A stretch of 7,004 bases of DNA from Steroidobacteraceae bacterium (GCA_013044085.1 JABEVI010000294.1:1-7004), one strand, 5' to 3'. Shown: positions 1 to 5,913, counted from the first letter of the stretch. Translations and numbers: made by a program. The notes: generated from the letters alone by a model not told the origin.

Positions 1-575
1 GTGGTCGCGCTGAACTGGCGGTCCGCGCGAGCTGCGGCGGCGCTTAGGTAGGCCGCGTACATAAGACCCATCAGCGCCATCGACAGGTGATACGGTCCGG
101 CGGCGAACACGAGGCGCAAGACGAGAGGCAAAATCGCCGCCCAATGAAACAGGAGCGCGGCGCGTCGGTCGGCGGCGAGTGCGGAGGCGGCCGCCGCCGT
201 GATTCCGGCGATCACATAGCTCAGGAAATCGAGTCTTGCGTCCCTACCGGTCGGTGAAAACAAGGTGATGGCACCCCAGCAACTGCCAGTGACAAACGCC
301 ATCACCCGCATCCGCAGGAGCCAGCGGTGCAACGGTTCGGCAGCGCTAGGGCGAACCTTGCGACACAGCCGATGCAGATGCAGGCGCTCGATGGAGCACA
401 ACGACAAGACGGCCAGCCAGGCGAGCATCCAGACGTGCGGGGTCACCGACCACAGCGCGGCCGCGGTCAGGACGGCGATTGCGAGACCCCCGGCGACGGC
501 GGCGGGGATCGCACGGGCGAGGTGCCGGATGCGCTCGGCGAGCAAATGCTGTGCATCGTCCATACCGTCGCTCAC
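1..575 (-). CDS. Partial six-helix membrane protein, probable N-terminal sensor module of a signalling protein
   Basis: The reading frame is open from a GTG at 575-573 to the left edge (191 complete codons), so the C-terminal part is missing. The visible protein begins VSDGMDDAQHLL and has about six hydrophobic segments, near residues 22-42, 45-60, 92-108, 117-134, 140-157 and 160-178. A basic cytoplasmic loop rich in Arg and His lies between helices 2 and 3 (around residues 60-90). This arrangement (two helices, a basic loop, a helix with a GxxWG-like turn, then three more helices ending in a charged stretch) is familiar from N-terminal membrane modules of GGDEF/EAL proteins and of some histidine kinases. 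The output domain lies outside the window, so the activity is not seen and the assignment is inferred from topology. GTG is chosen because GGAGG (581-585) lies 5 bases upstream; the in-frame ATG at 563-561 would be 17 bases from it. The gene is transcribed divergently from the mtnA operon. Confidence 0.72.
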   Translation of the reverse strand, partial: MSDGMDDAQHLLAERIRHLARAIPAAVAGGLAIAVLTAAALWSVTPHVWMLAWLAVLSLCSIERLHLHRLCRKVRPSAAEPLHRWLLRMRVMAFVTGSCWGAITLFSPTGRDARLDFLSYVIAGITAAAASALAADRRAALLFHWAAILPLVLRLVFAAGPYHLSMALMGLMYAAYLSAAAARADRQFSAT

Positions 576-580
576 CGTAG

Positions 581-585
581 CCTCC
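581..585 (-). promoter_or_regulatory. Shine-Dalgarno site selecting the GTG start of the partial membrane protein
   Basis: On the minus strand GGAGG sits 5 bases before GTG at 575-573. This spacing favours the GTG over the in-frame ATG four codons downstream. Confidence 0.6.
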
Positions 586-695
586 GATGGCGCCCAGGAT
601 CGGGCATGCTGCGGATGTGCAGCGGTTCAGCGGGTTATCGGCAGGCGGGCGGAATCTTGATGGGCCGAGGCAGGGCAAAATGCGGCGTCATCGGG

Positions 696-701
696 TACCA
701 T
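696..701 (+). promoter_or_regulatory. Candidate -10 element for the mtnA operon
   Basis: TACCAT preceded by GGG matches the sigma-70 -10 hexamer at four of six positions. It would place the transcription start near 707-708, about 85 bases before mtnA. The hexamer expected 17 bases upstream (GGGCAA, 673-678) is a poor -35, so the promoter would be weak or activator dependent. Elsewhere in the 576-791 intergenic region I see no clear -35/-10 pair for the divergent minus-strand gene and no recognisable riboswitch. Confidence 0.3.
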
Positions 702-723
702 CGCCCTTAACGTCGAAGCCGCC

Positions 724-795
724 ATGCAACGCCCACCGAGCATAACGCCCACGCTTCTCACCGCGGCTCATTCCCACGGGGAAGGCGCTGCGTGA
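724..795 (+). CDS. Possible 23-residue leader ORF upstream of mtnA
   Basis: An ATG at 724 opens a 23-codon frame, beginning MQRPPSITPTLL and ending GEGAA. Its TGA (793-795) overlaps the mtnA GTG start (792-794) as GTGA. Its only ribosome-binding hint is GAAG (715-718), 5 bases upstream. If the -10 at 696-701 is real, this ATG would be the first start codon on the transcript. The 4-base overlap is the same junction style as the other two junctions of the operon, so translational coupling is conceivable. The peptide has no run of Met or Cys codons and resembles no known attenuator peptide. It may equally be a chance ORF, because mtnA has its own good ribosome-binding site inside it (778-785). 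Confidence 0.25.
   Translation: MQRPPSITPTLLTAAHSHGEGAA
728..752 (+). repeat. 9-base direct repeat in the mtnA leader
   Basis: AACGCCCAC occurs at 728-736 and again at 744-752, so the repeat period is 16 bases. It lies between the candidate promoter and the mtnA ribosome-binding site. A 16-base period is not an integral number of turns of B-DNA, so a regulator contacting one face is not clearly implied. It could be chance in GC-rich DNA. Confidence 0.35.
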
Positions 796-1886
796 AGATC
801 GATGGGGTACCGTACCAGAGTATCTGGCGCGGCGCCGACGGGTCGGTGCGCGTCATCGATCAGTCGCGGCTACCGTTCGAGTTCGCGACCGTGGAACTGG
901 CCCGCGTCGAAGATGCCGCACGAGCGATAAGCTCCATGATGGTGCGCGGCGCGCCGCTGATCGGCGCGACCGCGGCGTATGGCCTTGCGCTCGGCGTGCG
1001 CGAGGACCCCAGCGACACCGCGATCGAGAGCGCGGCGGCGATGCTCGCGGGAACGCGGCCGACCGCGCACAACCTCGCCTGGGCGCTCTCGCGCATGCGT
1101 GGCACGCTCGTCGGGGTCCCGCTGTCGGCACGGGCGGAGGCAGCGTTTTCCGAGGCCGCCGCGATCTGCGCCGAGGATGTGGAGCAGTGTCGTGCGATCG
1201 GTGTACATGGGGCGAGCATCCTGCGACGGCTGGCGCTGGCGGCACCCGGCCGGCCGTTGAACATATTGACCCATTGCAATGCCGGCTGGCTCGCATGCGT
1301 GGACTGGGGAACGGCACTTGCACCCGTTTACCGGGCGCATGACGATGGCATCCCGGTGCACGTCTGGGTCGACGAAACGAGACCGCGAAATCAAGGCGCC
1401 TCGTTGACGGCATTCGAGCTCGCTGCGCACGGTGTGGCGCACACGGTGATCGCGGACAATCTTGGCGGACACCTGATGCAGCGGGGACGCGTCGACGTCG
1501 CGATCGTCGGCAGCGATCGCACGACCGCGAGCGGTGATGTTTGCAACAAGATCGGAACCTATTTGAAGGCGCTCGCGGCGTACGACAACGGGGTGCCGTT
1601 CTACGCCGCGCTGCCGCTGAGTACGATCGACTGGTCCATTACGCGGGGCGAGCAGATTCCGATAGAGCAACGCCCGGAGAGCGAACTGACACACGTCACC
1701 GGCCAGATCGAGACGGGGGGCCTGGCGACGGTGCGTGTCGTGCCGATCGCGAGTCGGGCCTTGAATCTCGCGTTCGATGTGACGCCGGCCCGGCTCGTGA
1801 CGGGGCTGATCACCGAACGCGGTATTTGCGAGGCGAGCGTCCAGGGTCTGCGACAGTTGTATCCAGGGCTGGGATCTGCGGGATGA
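792..1886 (+). CDS. mtnA: S-methyl-5-thioribose-1-phosphate isomerase
   Basis: This 364-residue protein is a full-length MtnA of the eIF2B-like isomerase superfamily, cytoplasmic by composition. The family converts 5-methylthioribose-1-phosphate, an aldose phosphate with C1 blocked by phosphate, to 5-methylthioribulose-1-phosphate. Visible signatures are VRGAPLIGATAAYG (51-64), RPTAHNLAWAL (89-99), THCNAG (160-165) with the catalytic Cys162, GSDRTTASGDVCNKIGTY (240-257) with the catalytic acid Asp242, and PLSTID (275-280) followed by IPIEQR. The usual family motif is GADR; here it is GSDR. The start is GTG at 792, supported by GGGGAAGG (778-785) with a 6-base spacer; no ATG in frame fits. It is the first gene of the operon, and its TGA overlaps the aldolase start by 4 bases. 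Close relatives also accept 5-deoxyribose-1-phosphate, so substrate breadth cannot be read from the sequence. Confidence 0.96.
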   Translation: MKIDGVPYQSIWRGADGSVRVIDQSRLPFEFATVELARVEDAARAISSMMVRGAPLIGATAAYGLALGVREDPSDTAIESAAAMLAGTRPTAHNLAWALSRMRGTLVGVPLSARAEAAFSEAAAICAEDVEQCRAIGVHGASILRRLALAAPGRPLNILTHCNAGWLACVDWGTALAPVYRAHDDGIPVHVWVDETRPRNQGASLTAFELAAHGVAHTVIADNLGGHLMQRGRVDVAIVGSDRTTASGDVCNKIGTYLKALAAYDNGVPFYAALPLSTIDWSITRGEQIPIEQRPESELTHVTGQIETGGLATVRVVPIASRALNLAFDVTPARLVTGLITERGICEASVQGLRQLYPGLGSAG

Positions 1887-2620
1887 GTGCGACCGGAAAC
1901 TTGGTGTCGCCGGCGGATGAGACAGGCCGGCTCGCGCTGATCGCGGCCTGTCGGGAGTTGCCGCGACTCGGGCTGGTCGTCGGTACCGCCGGCAATGTCG
2001 GACTGCGCCGCGATGCGCGGCACTTTTTCGTCAGTCCGAGCGGAGTTGCCTATGAGTCGCTCGAACCCGAGGACGTGCCACTCGTCGACCTCGACGGCCG
2101 CTGGTACGGGCGATGCCGTCCATCGAGCGAATGGCGCATGCACCGCGACCTGTTCCGCGCGAAACCGTGGGTCGGGGCGATCGTGCATACGCACTCCCGG
2201 GAAGCGACGGCTCTGGCGTGCAGCGCGCAGGGAATTCCGCCGTTTCACTACATGGTCGCCGCTGCCGGTGGCGAGGACGTGCGCTGCGCCCCTTACCACA
2301 TCTTCGGTTCGCAGGCGCTATCCGACGCGGCGCTCGCGGCACTCGAGGGTCGCCGGGCCTGCCTGTTGGCGAATCACGGCATGCTGAGCCTCGGGGCCAA
2401 TCTGCCAGCCGCGCTCGACCTCGCGGTCCAGATCGAGGATCTGGCGGCAAAATATCGGATCGCGCGCAGCGCCGGAGACCTGCAACTCCTCGACCACACC
2501 GCGATGGCGCGGGTACTCGAGAAGTTCCGAACCTACGGCAGCTCGCACGCCATCGATGATGACCTCACGCATCGCGAAGATTGGCCGCCGCGAGCGGCTG
2601 AGGAAGACGCAGCGACATGA
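1883..2620 (+). CDS. ald2: Class II (zinc) aldolase of the L-fuculose-1-phosphate aldolase family, probable 5-methylthioribulose-1-phosphate / 5-deoxyribulose-1-phosphate aldolase (Ald2-like)
   Basis: This 245-residue cytoplasmic aldolase/adducin-family protein aligns throughout with E. coli FucA. TAGNV (35-39) and SPSG (51-54) form the phosphate-site region. PSSEWRMH (80-87) carries Glu83, VHTHS (101-105) gives zinc ligands His102 and His104, and NHG (164-166) gives His165. These are each offset by exactly 10 from FucA Glu73, His92, His94 and His155. Tyr123 in HYM matches the catalytic Tyr113, and EKFRTYG near the C-terminus keeps the FucA tail with Tyr218. The start is ATG 1883, overlapping the mtnA stop. 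The frame is open further upstream inside mtnA, but homology begins around residue 15 here, so the longer version is rejected. The flanking mtnA and mtnK point to MTRu-1-P or 5-deoxyribulose-1-P as substrate, giving DHAP plus an aldehyde. No fucose isomerase or fuculokinase is nearby. The C-terminal ~25 residues are an acidic extension beyond FucA. MtnB dehydratase belongs to the same superfamily but matches less well. Confidence 0.88.
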   Translation: MSATGNLVSPADETGRLALIAACRELPRLGLVVGTAGNVGLRRDARHFFVSPSGVAYESLEPEDVPLVDLDGRWYGRCRPSSEWRMHRDLFRAKPWVGAIVHTHSREATALACSAQGIPPFHYMVAAAGGEDVRCAPYHIFGSQALSDAALAALEGRRACLLANHGMLSLGANLPAALDLAVQIEDLAAKYRIARSAGDLQLLDHTAMARVLEKFRTYGSSHAIDDDLTHREDWPPRAAEEDAAT

Positions 2621-3909
2621 GTCATGATCCGGCCGACGACACCTATCGGATCCTGGACGCCAACGGCGTGCGAACTTGGCTGGCCCGGCTGCCGCACGTG
2701 CGCTCAAGGCTTGGCGGATCCGCCGACGACTGGGGAGTTCGCGAAGTCGGCGACGGCAATCTGAATCTCGTGTTCCTCGTCGATGGTGCCGAGGGATCGG
2801 TATGCGTCAAGCAGGCGCTGCCTTACGTGCGCGCGGCAGGGCCGTCCTGGCCGATGACGCCGGCGCGCGCCCACTTCGAGAATGCCTATTACCGCACCGT
2901 CGCCCCATACGTCGGCCGGCGGATACCCGAGGTGTACCACTACGAGCCGACACACTACTCGATCGTGATGGAGAATCTCGCGCCTCATACCCTGCTGCGC
3001 TACGGCTTGATCGCCGGCAACCGTTACGAGCGCGTCGGCCGTGACCTCGGCGAGTACATCGCACGCGTCGCCTTTTTCACGTCCGATCTGGCGGCGCCCT
3101 TCGAGCGCAAGTTCGATGATATTGCACGCTTCGCGGCCAACAAGGCACTCGTGCGGATTTCGGTCGACCTGATCTTCACCGATCCGTACCGGGAAAGCCC
3201 GCGCAACCGGCATACCACGCCTCAGCTCGACCCGTGGGTCGCGGCGCTGCGCCGGAACGCGCAAGTGAAGGCGGCCGCAGCACGGCTCGGCCAGAAATTC
3301 CTGGGTGATACGCAAGCACTGATTCACGGCGACCTGCACTCCGGGTCGATCATGGTCACGGCCGAGGACACACGCGTAATCGACCCGGAGTTTGCATTCT
3401 ACGGACCGGTCGGTTTCGATCTCGGTGCTTTTGTCGGCAATCTCCTGCTCAGCTGGTGTGCGCAGCCGGGGCACGCGGCCCAGGGTGACGATCGCGCCGG
3501 CTTGCGAAAATGGATTCTCGATCAGATCGGGGCCTTCTGGTCGGCGTTCCAGCACGAATTTTTGCGGCTTTGGCGCAATGAGGCGCATGGCGATGCGTGG
3601 CCGGCGGCCCTGTTTCCCGGCCCCGACGACGCGACCGCGCTGCAGAGCGCGCAGAAAGCCTACCTCGACAGCCTGTTCACCGACATGCTGGGCTTTGCAG
3701 CCTGCAAGATGATCCGGCGGATCGTGGGCTTCGCGCACGTCGCCGATCTCGAACGAATTTCGAACGCGCATCTGCGCGCTTCGTGTGAACGATCCGCACT
3801 CGCGATTGCCGTTGAGCTGCTGACGCGGACTGCGACGTTTCACACGATCGAGGACGTACTCGAAACGCTGCCTCGGATTGCGCAATTGGCGGCTGGCGGG
3901 GAAATCTGA
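2617..3909 (+). CDS. mtnK: S-methyl-5-thioribose kinase
   Basis: This 430-residue protein is an MtnK of the APH/choline-kinase-like fold. MtnK transfers phosphate from ATP to the C1 hydroxyl of 5-methylthioribose and supplies the substrate of MtnA. Visible in order are the glycine-rich loop region VGDGNLNLVF (44-53), a likely ATP-binding Lys65 in VCVKQ, VMENL (117-121), the catalytic loop IHGDLHSGSIMV (236-247) with Asp239, the metal-binding DPEFAFYGP (256-264) with Asp256 and Glu258, and the paired arginines 367-368 in KMIRRIVGFAHVAD, which bind substrate in characterised MtnK. The protein is slightly longer than the roughly 400 residues typical of the family, without an obvious extra domain. 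ATG 2617 overlaps the aldolase stop, with AGGAAG at 2601-2606 as a rather distant ribosome-binding site. It is the last gene of the operon. No strong terminator with a T tract follows it. Confidence 0.95.
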   Translation: MSHDPADDTYRILDANGVRTWLARLPHVRSRLGGSADDWGVREVGDGNLNLVFLVDGAEGSVCVKQALPYVRAAGPSWPMTPARAHFENAYYRTVAPYVGRRIPEVYHYEPTHYSIVMENLAPHTLLRYGLIAGNRYERVGRDLGEYIARVAFFTSDLAAPFERKFDDIARFAANKALVRISVDLIFTDPYRESPRNRHTTPQLDPWVAALRRNAQVKAAAARLGQKFLGDTQALIHGDLHSGSIMVTAEDTRVIDPEFAFYGPVGFDLGAFVGNLLLSWCAQPGHAAQGDDRAGLRKWILDQIGAFWSAFQHEFLRLWRNEAHGDAWPAALFPGPDDATALQSAQKAYLDSLFTDMLGFAACKMIRRIVGFAHVADLERISNAHLRASCERSALAIAVELLTRTATFHTIEDVLETLPRIAQLAAGGEI

Positions 3910-3967
3910 GCGCCAGGTCACAGGGGCAGCGACCGCTTCGACCAGATACGACTGGAATGTGACAAAA

Positions 3968-3982
3968 AACTAGCACATAGTT
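3968..3982. repeat. Short AT-rich inverted repeat downstream of mtnK
   Basis: AACTA (3968-3972) and TAGTT (3978-3982) form perfect 5-base arms around GCACA, adjoining a run of six A residues (3964-3969). It is conspicuous because its surroundings are GC rich. It lies 39 bases before the small ORF at 4021 and could be an operator or part of a promoter for it, but the arms are short and no good -35/-10 pair is evident. Confidence 0.25.
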
Positions 3983-4007
3983 GGCGGCAGGTGGTGTACG
4001 AGTGCCC

Positions 4008-4012
4008 GGAGA
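4008..4012 (+). promoter_or_regulatory. Shine-Dalgarno site for the small coiled-coil ORF
   Basis: GGAGA lies 8 to 9 bases before ATG 4021. It favours this ATG over the in-frame GTG at 3991, which has no comparable site. Confidence 0.5.
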
Positions 4013-4020
4013 ACGATGCC

Positions 4021-4212
4021 ATGACAAACGGAACCGGCCGAAAGTCCGGGGCGATCACGCAAAAGCTCAAGCGATTGCAGACGGAAAACACCAAACTGCG
4101 CAAGCTGGTTGAAGCGCAGACCTTTCTGCTCGAGGGTCTGAAAGGCGGCGGTGCTCGCGACGAGAATGCGGAAGCAACGGCCGAGGGTCCGTACGCGCGG
4201 CCCCGCGGGTAG
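4021..4212 (+). CDS. Small (63-residue) leucine-zipper-like coiled-coil protein, function unknown
   Basis: I do not recognise this protein. It begins MTNGTGRKSG, then has one amphipathic helix from residue 12 to 40, then a Gly/Ala/Glu-rich, probably disordered tail. The helix has uninterrupted heptads. One core position is Ile12, Leu19, Leu26, Gln33, Leu40; the other is Leu16, Asn23, Val30, Leu37. A buried Asn such as Asn23 usually enforces a parallel dimer. Many charged residues flank the core. Codon third positions are mostly G or C like the neighbours, and a good ribosome-binding site (4008-4012) precedes the ATG, which supports real coding. An in-frame GTG at 3991 would give 73 residues. 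There is no DNA-binding motif beyond a few basic residues, and no signal peptide. The helix vaguely resembles the zipper of IS3-type OrfA transposase proteins, but there is no helix-turn-helix and no flanking element. It follows mtnK by 111 bases. Confidence 0.55.
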   Translation: MTNGTGRKSGAITQKLKRLQTENTKLRKLVEAQTFLLEGLKGGGARDENAEATAEGPYARPRG

Positions 4213-4249
4213 CGCGCCACCGCCTTTCGTCGGCCGCGGAGTCATCTGG

Positions 4250-4268
4250 CAGGTGGCCCGGCCACCTG
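4250..4268 (+). terminator. Strong GC-rich hairpin, possible transcription end of the small ORF
   Basis: CAGGTGGC (4250-4257) and GCCACCTG (4261-4268) pair perfectly around a 3-base loop, with two further pairs possible beyond a G-G mismatch. It lies 37 bases after the small ORF stop and 52 bases before the peptidase start. No T tract follows on either strand, so it is not a classical intrinsic terminator. It may stabilise a 3' end or mark a Rho-dependent end. Confidence 0.35.
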
Positions 4269-4320
4269 GCATGCTACCGGCACGCTCAGCGCAAACCCCA
4301 CGTCTTGGAGGTATGGATCA

Positions 4321-5913
4321 ATGTCCGTTGCCCGAATAATGACCACACTGATGGTGTGCGCAACGCTTGCGCCGGCGATCAGCACCGCCACGACGAGCGC
4401 ACCGACCCAAGCTGCGCCGAAGACGCCCGCCGCGGCGAAATACTGGGCGGTGCCGCGGATAGCGAGCACGCAGGGCACGGTCAGGGTCGGCGGCAGGACG
4501 ATCAAGTACACGGCAAAGGCCGGCACCTTGATCCTGCGCGACAAGCAGGGCAAGTCGACGGGCGAGATGTTCTACGTCGCGTATTTCAAGAACGGTGCCG
4601 ATGCGGACCGGCGACCGATCGCGTTCCTCTACAACGGCGGCCCCGGCGGTTCGTCTGCGCCCTTGCACATCGGCGCGTTCGGGCCGAAGCGGGTGTACAC
4701 CAACAGTCATAGCCATACGCCGCCCGCGCCTTACCGATTGGTGAACAACCAATACAGCTTGCTCGATGCCAGCGATCTGGTGTTCGTCGATGCCATGGGC
4801 ACCGGCTTCAGCCGCATTCTCGGCAAAGCGGCCGGCGGCGTCGGCACACCGAAAATGTTCTACGGCGTCGATCCGGACGGTCAGTCATTCGCACAATTCA
4901 TCACGAAATTCCTGTCCAAGTACGGCCGCTGGAACTCACCGAAATACTTGATCGGGGAGAGCTACGGCACGACTCGCTCGGCGGTGCTCGCCAACCTCCT
5001 GGAGCAACAGGACAACATCGACCTGAATGGCGTGATCTTGCTGTCGACCATCCTCAATTTCGATACCGGCGTCGACCAGCCGAACCTCAATCCCGGCGTG
5101 AACCTGCCTTATGCCCTCGCACTACCCACCTATGCGGCCGTCGCGTGGTATCACAAGTCGCTTGCGAACCCCGCACCGACCTTGCATCCCTGGCTCGACA
5201 AGGTCCAATCCTGGGCGATGGGTCCGTACCTGCAGGCACTGAACCGGGGCGGCGCGCTGTCGCAGCCGGCACAAGCAAAGATCGCGGCACAAATGGCGCG
5301 GTACACCGGACTGCCGGAGAGCTACGTGCTGAAGGCGGACCTGCGAGTGACCGGACTCGAGTTTGAGCAGAGGCTGCTGCTCGCGCAAGGCGAGAGCACC
5401 GGGCGGCTCGATGCGCGGTTCTCGGGGCCGACGATGGATCCGCTGGCGCAGTACGTGGAATACGATCCGGAAATTGCCGCCATCGGTTCGGCCTATACCT
5501 CGGCGCTAAACGCCTATCTGCGCACCACGCTGCATTTCGGCGGTGATCACGCGTACAAGTTCCTGTCGATGAGTGTCAACGGCGCTTGGGACATGCGGCA
5601 TGTGCCGCCTGGACAAAGTGGACCCGGCTATGGCGCCACCAACGTCATGCCGGATCTGGCCGCCGCGATGACCACGAATCCGGACATGAAAGTCATGGTC
5701 AACGCCGGTTATTTCGACCTTGCGACACCGTACTACGCAGCCGAGTATCAGATGCGGCAATTGCCGATGGAGGCGAAGCTGCAGAGAAACATCGGGTTCT
5801 TCTTCTACCACACGGGACACATGATCTACGTACGGCGAAGCGCACTCGCGCATCTGCATGACAATATCGCGAAGTTCATCGATGCGACCGACCGTGGGAC
5901 ACCGGCACGCTGA
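4321..5913 (+). CDS. Secreted S10-family serine carboxypeptidase-like protein
   Basis: This 530-residue protein has a signal-peptide-like N-terminus: Arg5, a hydrophobic stretch over roughly residues 7-20, then an Ala/Thr/Pro-rich segment to about residue 40. The mature enzyme therefore probably acts in the periplasm or outside the cell. The alpha/beta-hydrolase catalytic set of peptidase family S10 is complete. The oxyanion and substrate-site motif is NGGPGGSSAPLH (105-116), with GAFGP just after it. The nucleophile is Ser214 in GESYGTTRSA, the acid Asp466 in NAGYFDLATP (461-470), and the histidine His500 in TGHMIY. Family members remove C-terminal residues from peptides, and some related proteins act as acyltransferases or esterases; the sequence does not decide between these. 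Start ATG 4321 has GGAGG (4307-4311) 9 bases upstream. No functional link to the mtn operon is apparent. The gene converges with the minus-strand gene downstream, with 20 bases between their stops. Confidence 0.92.
   Translation: MSVARIMTTLMVCATLAPAISTATTSAPTQAAPKTPAAAKYWAVPRIASTQGTVRVGGRTIKYTAKAGTLILRDKQGKSTGEMFYVAYFKNGADADRRPIAFLYNGGPGGSSAPLHIGAFGPKRVYTNSHSHTPPAPYRLVNNQYSLLDASDLVFVDAMGTGFSRILGKAAGGVGTPKMFYGVDPDGQSFAQFITKFLSKYGRWNSPKYLIGESYGTTRSAVLANLLEQQDNIDLNGVILLSTILNFDTGVDQPNLNPGVNLPYALALPTYAAVAWYHKSLANPAPTLHPWLDKVQSWAMGPYLQALNRGGALSQPAQAKIAAQMARYTGLPESYVLKADLRVTGLEFEQRLLLAQGESTGRLDARFSGPTMDPLAQYVEYDPEIAAIGSAYTSALNAYLRTTLHFGGDHAYKFLSMSVNGAWDMRHVPPGQSGPGYGATNVMPDLAAAMTTNPDMKVMVNAGYFDLATPYYAAEYQMRQLPMEAKLQRNIGFFFYHTGHMIYVRRSALAHLHDNIAKFIDATDRGTPAR

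Larger units (their letters stand above)
792..3909 (+). other. mtnA - class II aldolase - mtnK operon (DHAP-shunt type 5-methylthioribose / 5-deoxyribose salvage)
   Basis: Three plus-strand genes are linked by ATGA overlaps at 1883-1886 and 2617-2620, so they are almost certainly one translationally coupled transcript. Together they encode kinase, isomerase and aldolase, which is the complete set needed to convert 5-methylthioribose to DHAP and methylthioacetaldehyde, or 5-deoxyribose to DHAP and acetaldehyde. The nucleosidase (MtnN/Pfs type) that releases the free sugar from methylthioadenosine or 5'-deoxyadenosine is not in the window and would have to be elsewhere. Order and composition agree with the published DHAP shunt, which in some bacteria uses MtnK-MtnA-Ald2. 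The pathway assignment is inferred from the gene set; the individual families are clear from motifs. Confidence 0.82.

Noticed and set aside
346..678. 110-codon minus-strand frame overlapping the divergent membrane gene
   Set aside because: It is Arg/Pro-rich and without domain signal, while the adjacent minus frame encodes regular hydrophobic helices and has a Shine-Dalgarno site.
327..710. Plus-strand ORF covering part of the left intergenic region
   Set aside because: Its composition is shadow-like and it lies mostly antisense to the membrane protein gene; there is no ribosome-binding site or recognisable motif.
702..791. SAM- or SAH-type riboswitch in the mtnA leader
   Set aside because: I could not find the conserved core or a convincing multi-stem fold by eye. 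A covariance-model search would settle it.
1541..1882. Upstream extension of the aldolase frame inside mtnA
   Set aside because: The extension is Arg/Asp/Gly-rich out-of-frame mtnA sequence without homology. The ATG at 1883 overlaps the mtnA stop and gives residue numbering that fits FucA.
1883..2620. Identification of the aldolase gene as MtnB (methylthioribulose-1-phosphate dehydratase)
   Set aside because: Both are class II aldolase-fold proteins, but this one keeps FucA-specific stretches (PSSEW, HYMxAAAGG, EKFxTYG) and the catalytic tyrosine.
2704..3921. 405-codon open frame on the minus strand opposite mtnK
   Set aside because: Its codons are exactly in register with mtnK codons, so the G/C-rich mtnK wobble bases fall on its first codon positions and suppress stops. 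The translation shows no recognisable domain, whereas mtnK has clear motifs.
4021..4212. Insertion-sequence remnant (IS3-type OrfA fragment)
   Set aside because: Only the zipper-like helix is reminiscent; there is no helix-turn-helix, no OrfB, and no terminal inverted repeats or target duplication nearby.
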